64,000 nt of DNA. It comes from Pyramidobacter porci. GTDB lineage: Bacteria > Synergistota > Synergistia > Synergistales > Dethiosulfovibrionaceae. Location: the NCBI RefSeq assembly GCF_009695745.1, contig NZ_VUNH01000004.1, forward strand, positions 1 through 64,000. The letters run 5' to 3'. The translations under genes and the position numbers were made by a program. The stretch's first letter is position 1. Each line of letters starts with the position of its first letter. This document shows positions 33,994-41,988 of the stretch, in pieces. The notes beneath the pieces are model-generated. The model was not told where the DNA came from, ran no database searches, and saw nothing but the letters and a program-made list of their open reading frames with translations.

Positions 33994-35558
33994 CACAAAG
34001 CACCTCCCATCACTGCCGCTCCGTAGGAGGCCTTGTCCACCAGAGCCTCCGCCGCGGGGCGCACCAGCGTGTTCACCGTCCACGAGGGGAACAGCGAAAG
34101 CACGAGAATCGCCGCCGCCAGCACCACCATGCCGGCGATCATCGACTTCGGCACCTCGCGGACCGCCGCGAACTGAGAACGCTCGGGCCCGAGGAACGCC
34201 GTCTGATAGACTTTGACGAACGAAGCCAGCGTCAGCACCGACGAGACCAAAGCCACCACCATCAGGAACGGATGGACCGCGTAGACGCTCTCGTAGATCA
34301 TCCACTTGGAGACGAAGCCGTTGAAAGGAGGCAGGCCGGAAATGGCCGCCGCGGCGACCAGGAACAGCACGCTCGTGACCGGCATGCGCCGCGCCAGGCC
34401 GCCCATCTTGTCGAGATCGCGGCTGCCCACGACGTAATACAGAGCGCCGGCGCAGAGGAACAGCAAACCCTTGTAAAGAATGTAGTTGATCATGTGATAA
34501 AGTCCGCCGGATACCGCCGCCAGACCGTAATCGTTCATGGCCGTCGCGTCGCCCAAAGCCAGCAGACCGACGCCGAACGCCGTAAGCATATAGCCCACCT
34601 GCGACACCGAGTGATAGCCCATCAGGCGCTTCACTTCGTGCTGCACCACCGCCATGGACACGCCGCCGAACATGGACAGGCAGCCCATGACGATCAGCGC
34701 CCAGGGCACCGCCGCCGAACCGATCGCCGTGCCGTACAGCGAGAAGCAGAAACGGCAGAGCACCACGAGCGAAGCCTGGCTGGTCGCCACCAGCATCACC
34801 GTCACGGAAGCGGGGGCCTCGGCGTAGGAATCGGGCATCCACATGTGCATCGGGAACGCACCGCACTTCATGCCCAGCGCGACGAGAATGAAGACCAGCA
34901 CCACTTTGCTGATCAGGTCGGGCTGCACGGCGCGGCTGAAAGCGGCCATGTTGAGCACGCCGTAACGCCCGTAGATGAACGCCAGCCCGACCAGCACCAG
35001 CTGGGCCGCCAGCTGCGACACCAGCATATACTTGTAGGAAGCCTCGACCGACTCGGGACGGTCGCGCCAGAAAGCGATCAGACCGAAGGACGCCACCGAA
35101 CTGATCTCGAGAAACACGAAAAAGTTGAACAGGTCGCCGGTCAGAATCATGCCCATCGTGCCGGCCGTCAACAGCAGAAACAGCGCGCTGTAAAACTCGA
35201 GCCCGGTGAATTTCTTCACGAATTTCAGGCCGTAGATCGTGCCCGCCAGCTGCGCCAGCGCCGCCGCGCAGGCCGCCAGCGCGTTGAACGCGTCGACTTC
35301 GAGAATGATGCGCACAGGAAGGGTAAATCCCGAAGGCAACGAGATGTTCCACGAAGACGCTCCCATCACGTAGATCTGCGTGCCCTGGACGAGCACGCGA
35401 TGCAGCAGCGCGAAGACGACCAGCGTCACCAGCGCGGAGACGCACGCCACCCAACGGTTGCGAGCCTTGGCGCTCAACGCGGCGAAAAGCGGCGTCGCAA
35501 AAGCGGCCAGCAGAGGCAGGGCCAGCGCCAGCGCCGGAAGATGATTCATCAGCTTCAT
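33993..35558 (-). CDS. mbhH: Mbh antiporter-like subunit (MrpD/NuoN-like)
   Basis: A 521-residue polytopic subunit of the MrpD family that carries ion translocation. Conserved charged residues of the family are present: the glutamate in FFVFLEISSVASFG, a lysine in VEASYKYMLVSQ, and a lysine in LGMKCGAFPMHMWMPDSYAE. HEVKRLMGYHSVSQVGYM is the central loop. The start ATG follows GGAGGCTGAGAGG. Coupling of this part to hydrogenase turnover would export H+ or Na+. Confidence 0.95.
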   Translation of the reverse strand: MKLMNHLPALALALPLLAAFATPLFAALSAKARNRWVACVSALVTLVVFALLHRVLVQGTQIYVMGASSWNISLPSGFTLPVRIILEVDAFNALAACAAALAQLAGTIYGLKFVKKFTGLEFYSALFLLLTAGTMGMILTGDLFNFFVFLEISSVASFGLIAFWRDRPESVEASYKYMLVSQLAAQLVLVGLAFIYGRYGVLNMAAFSRAVQPDLISKVVLVFILVALGMKCGAFPMHMWMPDSYAEAPASVTVMLVATSQASLVVLCRFCFSLYGTAIGSAAVPWALIVMGCLSMFGGVSMAVVQHEVKRLMGYHSVSQVGYMLTAFGVGLLALGDATAMNDYGLAAVSGGLYHMINYILYKGLLFLCAGALYYVVGSRDLDKMGGLARRMPVTSVLFLVAAAAISGLPPFNGFVSKWMIYESVYAVHPFLMVVALVSSVLTLASFVKVYQTAFLGPERSQFAAVREVPKSMIAGMVVLAAAILVLSLFPSWTVNTLVRPAAEALVDKASYGAAVMGGAL

Positions 35559-35908
35559 CCTCTCAGCCTCCTGATCTCGCGCACGTCAAGCGTGCCGTAA
35601 TGGCGGTACAGCATGACGATCAGCGACAGCATCAGCGCCGACGTCGCCAGCGCAATGACGATGGCCGTCAGCGTCAGCGCCTGAGGCGTGGGCAGTACGA
35701 AGTTTTCCGTGCCGGCCGGCATCAGGAACTTGACCGGGATATAGCCGCCCTCGCGGTATCCCAGCACGATCAAAAACATATTGGCCGCCGATTCCATCAC
35801 GTCGATGGCGATGCCGATCTTGATCATGTTCGTCTCCAGCAGAACGCCGAGAAGGCCGATCAAGAAAAGCACGGCCACCACGAAATAAGGCAGATTAGCG
35901 CTGATCAT
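35555..35908 (-). CDS. mbhG: Mbh antiporter-like subunit (MrpC/NuoK-like)
   Basis: A 117-residue three-helix protein of the MrpC/NuoK family. IGLLGVLLETNMIKIGIAID VMESAANMFLI contains the paired membrane glutamates typical of the family, and FVLPTPQALTLTAIVIALAT SALMLSLIV is the third helix. Overlaps both neighbours by a few bases. Confidence 0.93.
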   Translation of the reverse strand: MISANLPYFVVAVLFLIGLLGVLLETNMIKIGIAIDVMESAANMFLIVLGYREGGYIPVKFLMPAGTENFVLPTPQALTLTAIVIALATSALMLSLIVMLYRHYGTLDVREIRRLRG

Positions 35909-36410
35909 GACCAGTCTCCTTTCCCATGCCGTCCTCCTGAACCGTGCCCAGTCGAATGGCCCGGAACATCGTCATCAGAATCAGGCTCAGTCCGCCGGCG
36001 ACTTCGATGCCGACGGCGATATCCATCAGCGCCACCGTGCCGGAAGGCGGCCACCAGGGCTTCACCGCCGCCAGTTGGTCGTGAGCCACCGCAGCCCAGT
36101 TCAGCATCATCGTGCCGTCCATCGCCCAGCCCAACCCCATCAGGCCGAAACCGATGAACATGAACAGCCCCAGAAACAGGCAGGCTTTGTAAAAATTCTC
36201 GTTCAACCACGCCGAGACGTAGGTGCTGCCCTGAGTGACCAGCATCAGCGCCAGGAACGTCGCGCAGATCGCACCGCCCTGAAAGCCGCCGCCGGGCGTG
36301 ATGTCGCCATGGACGATCACATAGGCGCCGAAAGCCACCATGAACCACGCGTACATGTCGCAGGCCGTGCGCGCGATCACGGAAAGCGGACGCATGCTCC
36401 TGCTCTTCAT
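35895..36410 (-). CDS. mbhF: Mbh antiporter-like subunit (MrpB-like)
   Basis: A 171-residue membrane protein of the MnhB/MrpB family: DMYAWFMVAFGAYVIVHGDI followed by TPGGGFQGGAICATFLALML, the family hallmark. In Mrp and Mbh it helps form the sodium path. Start overlaps the mbhE stop. Confidence 0.93.
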   Translation of the reverse strand: MKSRSMRPLSVIARTACDMYAWFMVAFGAYVIVHGDITPGGGFQGGAICATFLALMLVTQGSTYVSAWLNENFYKACLFLGLFMFIGFGLMGLGWAMDGTMMLNWAAVAHDQLAAVKPWWPPSGTVALMDIAVGIEVAGGLSLILMTMFRAIRLGTVQEDGMGKETGHDQR

Positions 36411-36691
36411 TGTTTTCTGCCCCCCTTGCGGAACAGCATCATCACCGAGAGAAGCGCCGCAAACAGCACCGTCGACTCGCCGATCGTGTCGAAACCGCGA
36501 TAATCGAAGACGATGGACGTGACCACGTTTTCACACGACAGATCCGCGCCGGCGCGGTTCAGATAGTGTTCGTCCACCGCGCGTCCTTCGACCGAAGGCA
36601 CGCCGAAAGGATGCAGCGACGAAACCGCGCCCATCAGCGCGCCGCCCAACATAATAGCCGCAATGACGAAAAGAATCCGCACGGATTTCAT
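36407..36691 (-). CDS. mbhE: Mbh subunit MbhE
   Basis: A 94-residue two-helix protein (FVIAAIMLGGALMGAVSSLH; STVLFAALLSVMMLF) with the intervening NVVTSIVFDYRGFDTIGE. The latter matches the end of MrpA-type C-terminal domains, which in Mbh are split into MbhD and MbhE. Start overlaps the mbhD stop. Confidence 0.85.
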   Translation of the reverse strand: MKSVRILFVIAAIMLGGALMGAVSSLHPFGVPSVEGRAVDEHYLNRAGADLSCENVVTSIVFDYRGFDTIGESTVLFAALLSVMMLFRKGGRKQ

Positions 36692-36948
36692 CGGCGCCCG
36701 CCTCCGTTTCCGCGATGCACGTAACCGATACCCGTCAGGGCGATGATGAAGATCGCCGTGTCGAGGGCCGCGCCGATGCCCGCCTGAGCGATAGCCACGT
36801 CGGGCGCCTGGAGGATGTAAAACTCCAGCGCCAGCAGCAGACTGAACGCTCCGGCACAGATCACCGAGCACAGCAGGTCGCGAAACCAGACCGTGAAAAA
36901 GCCGGAAACCAGCAAAAGAATCAGAACCGTAAAATGCAGCCAGTCCAC
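36688..36948 (-). CDS. mbhD: Mbh subunit MbhD (DUF4040/NuoJ-like)
   Basis: An 86-residue protein with three helices. LALEFYILQAPDVAIAQAGI GAALDTAIFIIALT matches the DUF4040 segment of MrpA. It is the first half of the split MrpA C-terminal domain. Confidence 0.9.
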   Translation of the reverse strand: MDWLHFTVLILLLVSGFFTVWFRDLLCSVICAGAFSLLLALEFYILQAPDVAIAQAGIGAALDTAIFIIALTGIGYVHRGNGGGRR

Positions 36949-36950
36949 GC

Positions 36951-37364
36951 TTACTCACGCTCCTTTTCCTGCGCCAGCTCGGCGGCTTCTTCTTCAAGCT
37001 CCTTTTTGCAGAAGCCGTCGAATTCGTCCACCACGGCAAACCGGGGTTTGATGCCGGAACGGTAGGCTGCGCGCGAAAGCACGTGAGCGCTCGTCGAATT
37101 GCCGATCAGCAGCCCGAACAGCGCCATGACGATATGGATGATCAGCACGGCAAACCGCAGCTCGCCGCCGGCGACAATTCTCGCCACGCAGTAGACGATC
37201 ACCGCCGCCGCGCAGAAAATCGCCCCCAGCGTGCTGCACTTGGTGGCCCCGTGCATGCGCATGTAGACGTCCTTGAAACGGTACAGGGAGATCACGCCGA
37301 GAGAGTTGACCAGCATGCCGAGAAACGCGAAAGGAACGATCAGCACATACATGATCCAGCTCAT
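36951..37364 (-). CDS. mbhC: Mbh antiporter-like subunit (MrpG-like)
   Basis: A 137-residue MrpG/MnhG-type protein: FLGMLVNSLGVISLYRFKDV YMRMHGATKCSTLG is diagnostic. The C-terminal tail is long and strongly acidic (KKELEEEAAELAQEKERE). Start overlaps the mbhB stop. Confidence 0.93.
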   Translation of the reverse strand: MSWIMYVLIVPFAFLGMLVNSLGVISLYRFKDVYMRMHGATKCSTLGAIFCAAAVIVYCVARIVAGGELRFAVLIIHIVMALFGLLIGNSTSAHVLSRAAYRSGIKPRFAVVDEFDGFCKKELEEEAAELAQEKERE

Positions 37365-37633
37365 GAGCGGCTCCTCCTCTCGATATAACGGGCCAGGAAC
37401 ATCGTCGCCACGAAGGACAGCCCGCCGTACACGATGGACAGATCCACCAGGAGCACCGAATCGTAAGCGGCCGCCAGCAGGATCATGATCGCAATGACCA
37501 ACGAATTCATGGTATCCAGCGCCACGGCACGGTCGGCGTCCGTCGGCCCCCAGACGATGCGCGCCACCGAGCCGAAGGCCAGCACGCTGAGAACCGCGGC
37601 CGCAAAACCGAAGAGCGAACGCGCAAAAGTCAT
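37361..37633 (-). CDS. mbhB: Mbh antiporter-like subunit (MrpF-like)
   Basis: A 90-residue three-helix protein of the MrpF/MnhF family: RIVWGPTDADRAVALDTMNS contains the conserved GP-D-R-A-D motif, followed by VLLVDLSIVYGGLSFVATM. The ATG overlaps the mbhA stop (ATGA). Confidence 0.93.
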   Translation of the reverse strand: MTFARSLFGFAAAVLSVLAFGSVARIVWGPTDADRAVALDTMNSLVIAIMILLAAAYDSVLLVDLSIVYGGLSFVATMFLARYIERRSRS

Positions 37634-38118
37634 TGAGTCAGCCTCCTCGCCCAGGCGCCAAAGCTGCCGTAAATCATTTCCTCCGTCGGACGCACGTCGG
37701 TCACGTTGATCCAATGGACATACAGATCGCCGTTTTCTGGATCGATATCCACCGTCATGGTCCCCGGCGTCAGCGTGATCGAATCGGCAAGCACCGTCTG
37801 CCCCAGCCCGCTTTTCAGTCCCGACGAGACCTTGACGATGCCGGGCTTCACCCGTCCCGTGATGATCCGCAGCGCCACGTCGATGTTTGCCCTGATCAAG
37901 GCCCAAAGGAACGGTCCGAAGAAATAGCAGACGAACAGTCCCCAGCGTTTCGGGCTCAGGCCTCCCCAGCCATAGCGCCGAGAACGGTTTTTCCGTCCCA
38001 GCGACAGGTACAGGATCGCCGCCACCAGCAGCGCGATCGCGTACTCATAAGCGGGCAACGCCTCCCCTGACCAGGAAAGAAGCAAATAGGTGATAAACGT
38101 AAGCACAAAGACAAACAA
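37630..38118 (-). CDS. mbhA: Mbh antiporter-like subunit (MrpE-like)
   Basis: A 162-residue MnhE/MrpE-type protein: N-terminal helices (FVFVLTFITYLLLSW; YEYAIALLVAAILYL), ALIRANIDVALRIITGRVKP GIV, then ADSITLTPGTMTVDIDPENG DLYVHWINV. I place the start at TTG (38116-38118), 9 nt after GGAGGGGGG, which gives the usual family length. A longer frame from GTG at 38235 would add 39 residues but runs through a hairpin and has no ribosome site. First of the 14 mbh genes. Confidence 0.88.
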   Translation of the reverse strand: MFVFVLTFITYLLLSWSGEALPAYEYAIALLVAAILYLSLGRKNRSRRYGWGGLSPKRWGLFVCYFFGPFLWALIRANIDVALRIITGRVKPGIVKVSSGLKSGLGQTVLADSITLTPGTMTVDIDPENGDLYVHWINVTDVRPTEEMIYGSFGAWARRLTQ

Positions 38119-38235
38119 ATCCCTGTTCCCCCCTCCAGCCGAAATCAACTTGCCGGCCCATGCCGGCAGGCTCTTCAGAAAAAACGCACCAGCGTGCGCC
38201 CTTTCAAAATACCACGGTTCGATCCGTCCCGTCAC
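38119..38235 (-). other. Leader between the zinc-ribbon gene and mbhA
   Basis: Contains the hairpin TGCCGGCatgGGCCGGCA (38149-38165 region) 10-20 nt upstream of the very strong ribosome site GGAGGGGGG of mbhA. It may adjust translation of the operon relative to the first gene. Confidence 0.4.
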
Positions 38236-38412
38236 TCACCAACGCTTGCCGCAACGAGCGCACTGGTAACTTGCGGCGTCTTCCGGCATAAAGAGCCCGC
38301 CATAAACGATTTTGCCCTCTTCCTTCTTTCGCGCCACGTCAAAGGGCAGATAACCATAGATGACCTCTCTTATTTCTTTTGAGCCACAGCAAGGACATCT
38401 CACCCAACTCAC
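38236..38412 (-). CDS. Small zinc-ribbon protein at the head of the mbh operon
   Basis: A 58-codon gene from GTG. It reads RCPCCGSKEIREVIYGYLPF near the start and SYQCARCGKRW at the end, so two Cys pairs (C6/C9 with an extra C8, and CARC) can hold one zinc. The middle KEEGKIVYGGLFMPED is typical of short bacterial zinc-ribbon proteins of unknown role. The stop (38236-38238) is directly followed by the GTG that opens the longest mbhA frame. Together with a TATAAT 37 nt upstream, this makes it the probable first gene of the hydrogenase transcript. An in-frame GTG three codons in is an alternative start. Confidence 0.75.
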   Translation of the reverse strand: MSWVRCPCCGSKEIREVIYGYLPFDVARKKEEGKIVYGGLFMPEDAASYQCARCGKRW

Positions 38413-38448
38413 CACACTTTGAACAGAAAAAGACAGAATTACTTATTC

Positions 38449-38454
38449 ATTATA
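38449..38454 (-). promoter_or_regulatory. -10 box before the zinc-ribbon gene and mbh operon
   Basis: Perfect TATAAT on the minus strand in an AT-rich stretch; the -35 (TCTGCA at 17 nt) is poor. It is the only promoter candidate seen for the mbh operon. Confidence 0.45.
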
Positions 38455-38526
38455 CGATAAAATTTACATTGTGCAGAGCTTCTCGAATAAAAATACAATT
38501 TTTATACAGTTCTCTTTCTTTATCCG

Positions 38527-38682
38527 TCATTTCTCAGTATCGTTCCTCAAGATACTCACAAATATGATGAATTTTTTGCAGATCATGGCATGATACCATT
38601 CATTCGTGCCCTTCATTTCCGGAAATTCATCCGCGCCCGTCTCGAACGGTAAAAATTCAGACGCCATATTTCCCGAATCCAT
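38527..38682 (-). CDS. Possible 51-residue protein
   Basis: MDSGNMASEFLPFETGADEF, then PEMKGTNEWYHAMICKKFII and FVSILRNDTEK. The composition is protein-like and GGAG lies about 14 nt upstream, but no family is recognised. A longer frame runs through the marR terminator and is not credible. Confidence 0.3.
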   Translation of the reverse strand: MDSGNMASEFLPFETGADEFPEMKGTNEWYHAMICKKFIIFVSILRNDTEK

Positions 38683-38717
38683 CAATTTTTCTGTCCGCTC
38701 CAGGTCCTTGGACAAGA

Positions 38718-38760
38718 AAAAGTGGAAGCGGCTTGCAGGATGAAAGCCGCTTCCACTTTT
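38718..38760 (-). terminator. Terminator of marR
   Basis: A 17-bp perfect stem (AAAAGTGGAAGCGGCTT / AAGCCGCTTCCACTTTT) followed by TTTTTCTT on the minus strand. Confidence 0.92.
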
Positions 38761-38799
38761 CTTTTGGCGAATCACCGCAATCGAACGATCCGTCGACGA

Positions 38800-39231
38800 T
38801 CAGATGCTATGCATAAAGTTCTCGAGCACGCGCTCGCACACCTCGCGATCGCTGTCGGAAATTTTCAGAGCCAGCTTGCGGACGAGCTCTCTCTGGCGCT
38901 TGCGGTGTTCCTCGTAATAAGCGCGCCCTCTTTCGGAAAGAAGAATCTTGTAGGAGCGGCGGTCGTTTTCGTTCCGGCACCGTTCCACAAGCCCCATGAC
39001 CTGAAGACGGTCGATCATCACGGTCACCGTTCCCGTGGTCAGCTCCATGCGGTCGGCGATGTCCTTCATGCGAATGTCTTCATTGCGCCCGATCACGCAG
39101 ATCGTGCGAAGCTGCGGCGCAGACAGCCGCCCCAGTTTCGCCACCGACGCCTCCCAGCCGTAAAACCTCTCGCAGAACTCCACGAGGGTCGATGTCATCT
39201 TCTCCAGTGCTTCATCGCTCATCATTTCCAT
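38800..39231 (-). CDS. MarR-family transcription regulator
   Basis: A 143-residue winged-helix regulator: LSAPQLRTICVIGRNEDIRM KDIADRMELTTGTVTVMIDR LQVMGLVERCRNENDRRSYK, where the last part is the wing (DRR) of MarR proteins. These dimers usually repress genes for efflux or anion metabolism and release DNA on binding a small anion. I place the start at 39231 with AAGG about 9 nt upstream; two earlier in-frame starts have poorer spacing. An inverted repeat overlapping its own promoter suggests autoregulation. The nearest possible targets are the DASS transporter and the DJ-1-like gene. Confidence 0.9.
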   Translation of the reverse strand: MEMMSDEALEKMTSTLVEFCERFYGWEASVAKLGRLSAPQLRTICVIGRNEDIRMKDIADRMELTTGTVTVMIDRLQVMGLVERCRNENDRRSYKILLSERGRAYYEEHRKRQRELVRKLALKISDSDREVCERVLENFMHSI

Positions 39232-39416
39232 ATCCATTCCCTTCCAGTACTTCAAAATTTTAAAGGCAACGCCTTTTGCAGCGATTTTTACGGACGCTCA
39301 TCTTAACACAAAACTTCTTGATCTTCTACCGTCTCATTTATCCAGCGCCACGAAAATCCCCAAAACCCTGCTTTTATTTCTATTTTACCTCATTTCATTA
39401 GCCATGGAAACTGACA

Positions 39417-39445
39417 ACATTAGAATGAAACTAACAAATTGTCAA
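39417..39445 (-). promoter_or_regulatory. Promoter of marR
   Basis: Consensus TTGACA (complement of 39440-39445), 17 nt, TAATGT (complement of 39417-39422). Confidence 0.75.
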
Positions 39446-39466
39446 ACAGATTTCTCTTTTTGACAA
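39439..39466. promoter_or_regulatory. Inverted repeat over the marR -35, likely operator
   Basis: TTGTCAAA (39439-39446) and TTTGACAA (39459-39466) are perfect inverted copies spaced by 12 bp; the first overlaps the -35. Confidence 0.5.
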
Positions 39467-39763
39467 AACAGCGCCGCGACAGACGCGGCGCCGCCATACT
39501 CTCGCCAGTCATGATCTCACTTTTGCCCGTGGCACGGCAAGCATAAAAAATATTCTCCAGTAATCAATATGACCAGCATCCCGGGGACATATCACCGCCA
39601 GGCGCTCTTTTTTCCGCAAAAATTCGAGTGGCTCGCGTCAGTTTTTCAAGCGACCTTCGTGAGTATTTTTTATTTTCCACAACTTGCGTTAAAAGGTCGC
39701 GTCCGAGTCGCCCACTGTCCTCTAACAGGTTTTGACCTGTGATAATCATGCCCGCCCGTCAAC
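39467..39763. other. Gap without a recognised gene
   Basis: Between marR and the DASS gene. It holds a short inverted repeat GCGACCTT...AAGGTCGC (about 39649-39700) and ACAGGTtttgACCTGT near 39725. One minus-strand frame of 61 codons (39564-39749) has no ribosome site and no family resemblance. Confidence 0.4.
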
Positions 39764-39803
39764 AAAAACGCCCCGGCCTTTCACAACAGGAAAAGCCGGG
39801 GCG
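39764..39803 (-). terminator. Terminator of the DASS transporter unit
   Basis: CGCCCCGGC / GCCGGGGCG with inner A/T pairing, followed by TTTTTG on the minus strand. Confidence 0.85.
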
Positions 39804-39833
39804 CGTGCATGAGAGGAATAACTGTGGTTATCT

Positions 39834-41126
39834 TTAATACAGCCAGTTGAGGACGAGCGGCGCCCAGAGGACGAAGACGACGGTCATGAGCACGCAAGGG
39901 AACCAGCCCATCTTGATGTACTCCTTCATCTTGAAGCCCGCCGCCGAATAGGCATAAGCGGGAGCAGGCGCGGCCATGGGCGTGGCGAAACAGATGATCG
40001 AACCGACGCCGACGCCGGCGAGCACGAGGCGGGGATCCATGCCCAGCGACACGGCCATCGAGGCGGCGATGGGGCCGAACACGGCCCACACGGCCAGATT
40101 GCTCATGAACTGTGTGACGACCATCGAGATGACGGCGAACGCGGTAGCGAGCACGACGGGATTGGTCATCGAGGGGAACATTTGTTGGACGAGCCCAACC
40201 ATCCACGTGCTGGTGCCGGAAACGTTGATCGCTGTGGCCAGAGGCAGGGTGCCGGCGACGAGGAACACGGTCTGCCAGCTGATCGACTGGAAGGCTTCCT
40301 TCTCAGTCAGGTAGCCCTTGCCCATGATGACGGCGGCGAAGAACAGGCTGACGAGGTAAGGAGCGATGATCTTCGTCATGCTGGCGACGACCATCAGGAT
40401 GACGTTGAGGAAGAAGATCGTGACGATGACCTTTTCTTCCTTGGGCGCATAGCGTGCCGGCGTGGGCGCTTCGGCCACTTCGGCCACTTCGGCCACCGAT
40501 TCGCTCTTCAGTTTCTGGCCGCGGCTCGTGAACAGGTAATAGGCGACAAGGATCAGCCACATCGGGAACTTGATGAACGTAAAGTCGAACAGGCCGTAGC
40601 GCAGCGGCGAGCCCGTCTGCTCAAGGTAGGAGTTGAACCACATGAAATAAGCGATCGAGCCGCCGATCGGGAACATCTGCACCGAGGCCCAGTTGCACAC
40701 GTCGGCCGTGGGCTTGAAGAGCTTCTTCGGGTCCATGCCGGTATCCTTGCAGATCTCAAGCAGCAAAGGGCTGAGCAGAGCGATCGTGCCGCCGGCGCTG
40801 GTCATCATGCCGATCACGGAGCAGGCGATCAGCACCATCAGCGTGACGCGCACGGAGCTGCCCTGCGCGTTGCGGTTGACGAAGTGCTTGATCTTGTTGG
40901 TAAACGTCGTCTTGACGAACGCGCCGCCGATGATGAACAGGCCGTACCACGTGATGATCGTCGTGTTGGCGAAACCGGCCCACGCCTGGGCGGGCTTGAG
41001 GATGCCGGTGGCCTGGAGGGCGACGGGGACCATCAGAGCCGTGAACGAGATGGGCAGCAGCTCGGCGAAGAAAGAAACGGACATGGCGGCAAGGATCGCC
41101 AGCAGGGTTGCGACTTGTGCGGTCAT
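39834..41126 (-). CDS. DASS/SLC13-family anion transporter
   Basis: A 430-residue membrane protein with about 11 helices, of the divalent anion:Na+ symporter and ArsB-like superfamily. MMTSAGGTIALLSPLLLEIC and MVVTQFMSNLAVWAVFGPIA ASMAVSLGMDP are the two hairpin regions that bind the carboxylate and sodium in the family; a cytoplasmic loop near 195-215 is low-complexity (SVAEVAEVAEAP). Substrates are usually C4 dicarboxylates, citrate or sulfate. AAGGATCTGTTTGTACA precedes the ATG. It is 55 bp downstream of the DJ-1-like gene, probably in one transcript. Confidence 0.88.
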   Translation of the reverse strand: MTAQVATLLAILAAMSVSFFAELLPISFTALMVPVALQATGILKPAQAWAGFANTTIITWYGLFIIGGAFVKTTFTNKIKHFVNRNAQGSSVRVTLMVLIACSVIGMMTSAGGTIALLSPLLLEICKDTGMDPKKLFKPTADVCNWASVQMFPIGGSIAYFMWFNSYLEQTGSPLRYGLFDFTFIKFPMWLILVAYYLFTSRGQKLKSESVAEVAEVAEAPTPARYAPKEEKVIVTIFFLNVILMVVASMTKIIAPYLVSLFFAAVIMGKGYLTEKEAFQSISWQTVFLVAGTLPLATAINVSGTSTWMVGLVQQMFPSMTNPVVLATAFAVISMVVTQFMSNLAVWAVFGPIAASMAVSLGMDPRLVLAGVGVGSIICFATPMAAPAPAYAYSAAGFKMKEYIKMGWFPCVLMTVVFVLWAPLVLNWLY

Positions 41127-41181
41127 TGTACAAACAGATCCTTTCTATAATAAAGAATGTGATCGAAATCCGACACAGCGC

Positions 41182-41772
41182 TTATGCCCGGTCAGGCCAG
41201 TCCTTGAGCGCGTTGTAGAGGAAACGCTCCTTGATGAAGGCGGAATCTCCGCCCAGAGAGTCGACGATCGCAAAAGCGAACGGCAGCGAGGTGCCCGGAC
41301 CGCGGCTGGTGATCAGATGCCTGTCGTCGTCAAAAGCCACCGTGTCGGTCACGTAATTGGCGTCGGTAAAAAGCGGCTCCGTCTTGGGGCCGGGATAGGA
41401 CGTGAGCGTCTTGCCCCTGCTCACGCCGGCGGCGGCCAGCACGGCAGGCGCAGCGCACATGGCGCACATGTACTTGTTCGGGTCGCCCGCATAATATTTC
41501 ACAAGCTCGAGTACGCGCTTATCGGCCTTCATCGTGTCGGCCGCGCCCCAGCCGCCCGGGAGCACCAGAGCGTCGTAATCCTTGTACGGCTCGATGTCCT
41601 CTCCCATCACCTTGTCGGCGAGGATGCGCACTTTGTGCTGCCCCGTGATGATCTCGCCCTCGATGCTCACGCCGTCGGTGTCGAAACCGGCGCGGCGCAT
41701 CACGTCGATGATCTCGCTCACTTCGCCCTCCTCGCAGTTGTTGGCGAGGATGACGCAGACCTTTTTCGTCAT
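41182..41772 (-). CDS. DJ-1/PfpI (YajL-like) family protein
   Basis: A 196-residue cytoplasmic protein of the DJ-1 superfamily. YDALVLPGGWGAADTMKAD has the nucleophile-elbow glutamate region and YMCAMCAAPAVLAAAGVSRG the reactive cysteine (second Cys of CAMCAAP). The glutamate of NNCEEGEVSEIIDVMRRAG is in the family position. Proposed roles are glyoxalase, deglycase or redox chaperone; the sequence does not decide. The ATG at 41772 follows GGAGGTCGTCACGCA. Strong promoter upstream. Confidence 0.92.
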   Translation of the reverse strand: MTKKVCVILANNCEEGEVSEIIDVMRRAGFDTDGVSIEGEIITGQHKVRILADKVMGEDIEPYKDYDALVLPGGWGAADTMKADKRVLELVKYYAGDPNKYMCAMCAAPAVLAAAGVSRGKTLTSYPGPKTEPLFTDANYVTDTVAFDDDRHLITSRGPGTSLPFAFAIVDSLGGDSAFIKERFLYNALKDWPDRA

Positions 41773-41809
41773 TGCGTGACGACCTCCTTTTTTCAATTTT
41801 CTGGCGAAA

Positions 41810-41838
41810 AGTATAGCGGTCAAAATTTTGAATTTCAA
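41810..41838 (-). promoter_or_regulatory. Promoter of the DJ-1-like gene and DASS transporter
   Basis: TTGAAA (complement of 41833-41838), 17 nt, TATACT (complement of 41810-41815). Confidence 0.78.
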
Positions 41839-41922
41839 TAAATTTACCGATGACGAAAACCGTTTCAGGAAATGAAAACGCGCCGCGAAAAAGCCTATTC
41901 AGAGCAGACGCGGCCACACAGC

Positions 41923-41968
41923 AAAAAACAGCCTCGAACAGGATTACCTGCCTGTTCGAGGCTGTTTT
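41923..41968 (-). terminator. Terminator of rpiR
   Basis: AAAACAGCCTCGAACAGG and its complement form an 18-bp stem; the minus strand then continues TTTTTTGC. Confidence 0.92.
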
Positions 41969-41988
41969 CGCGTTTTTTCGGCCAATGC

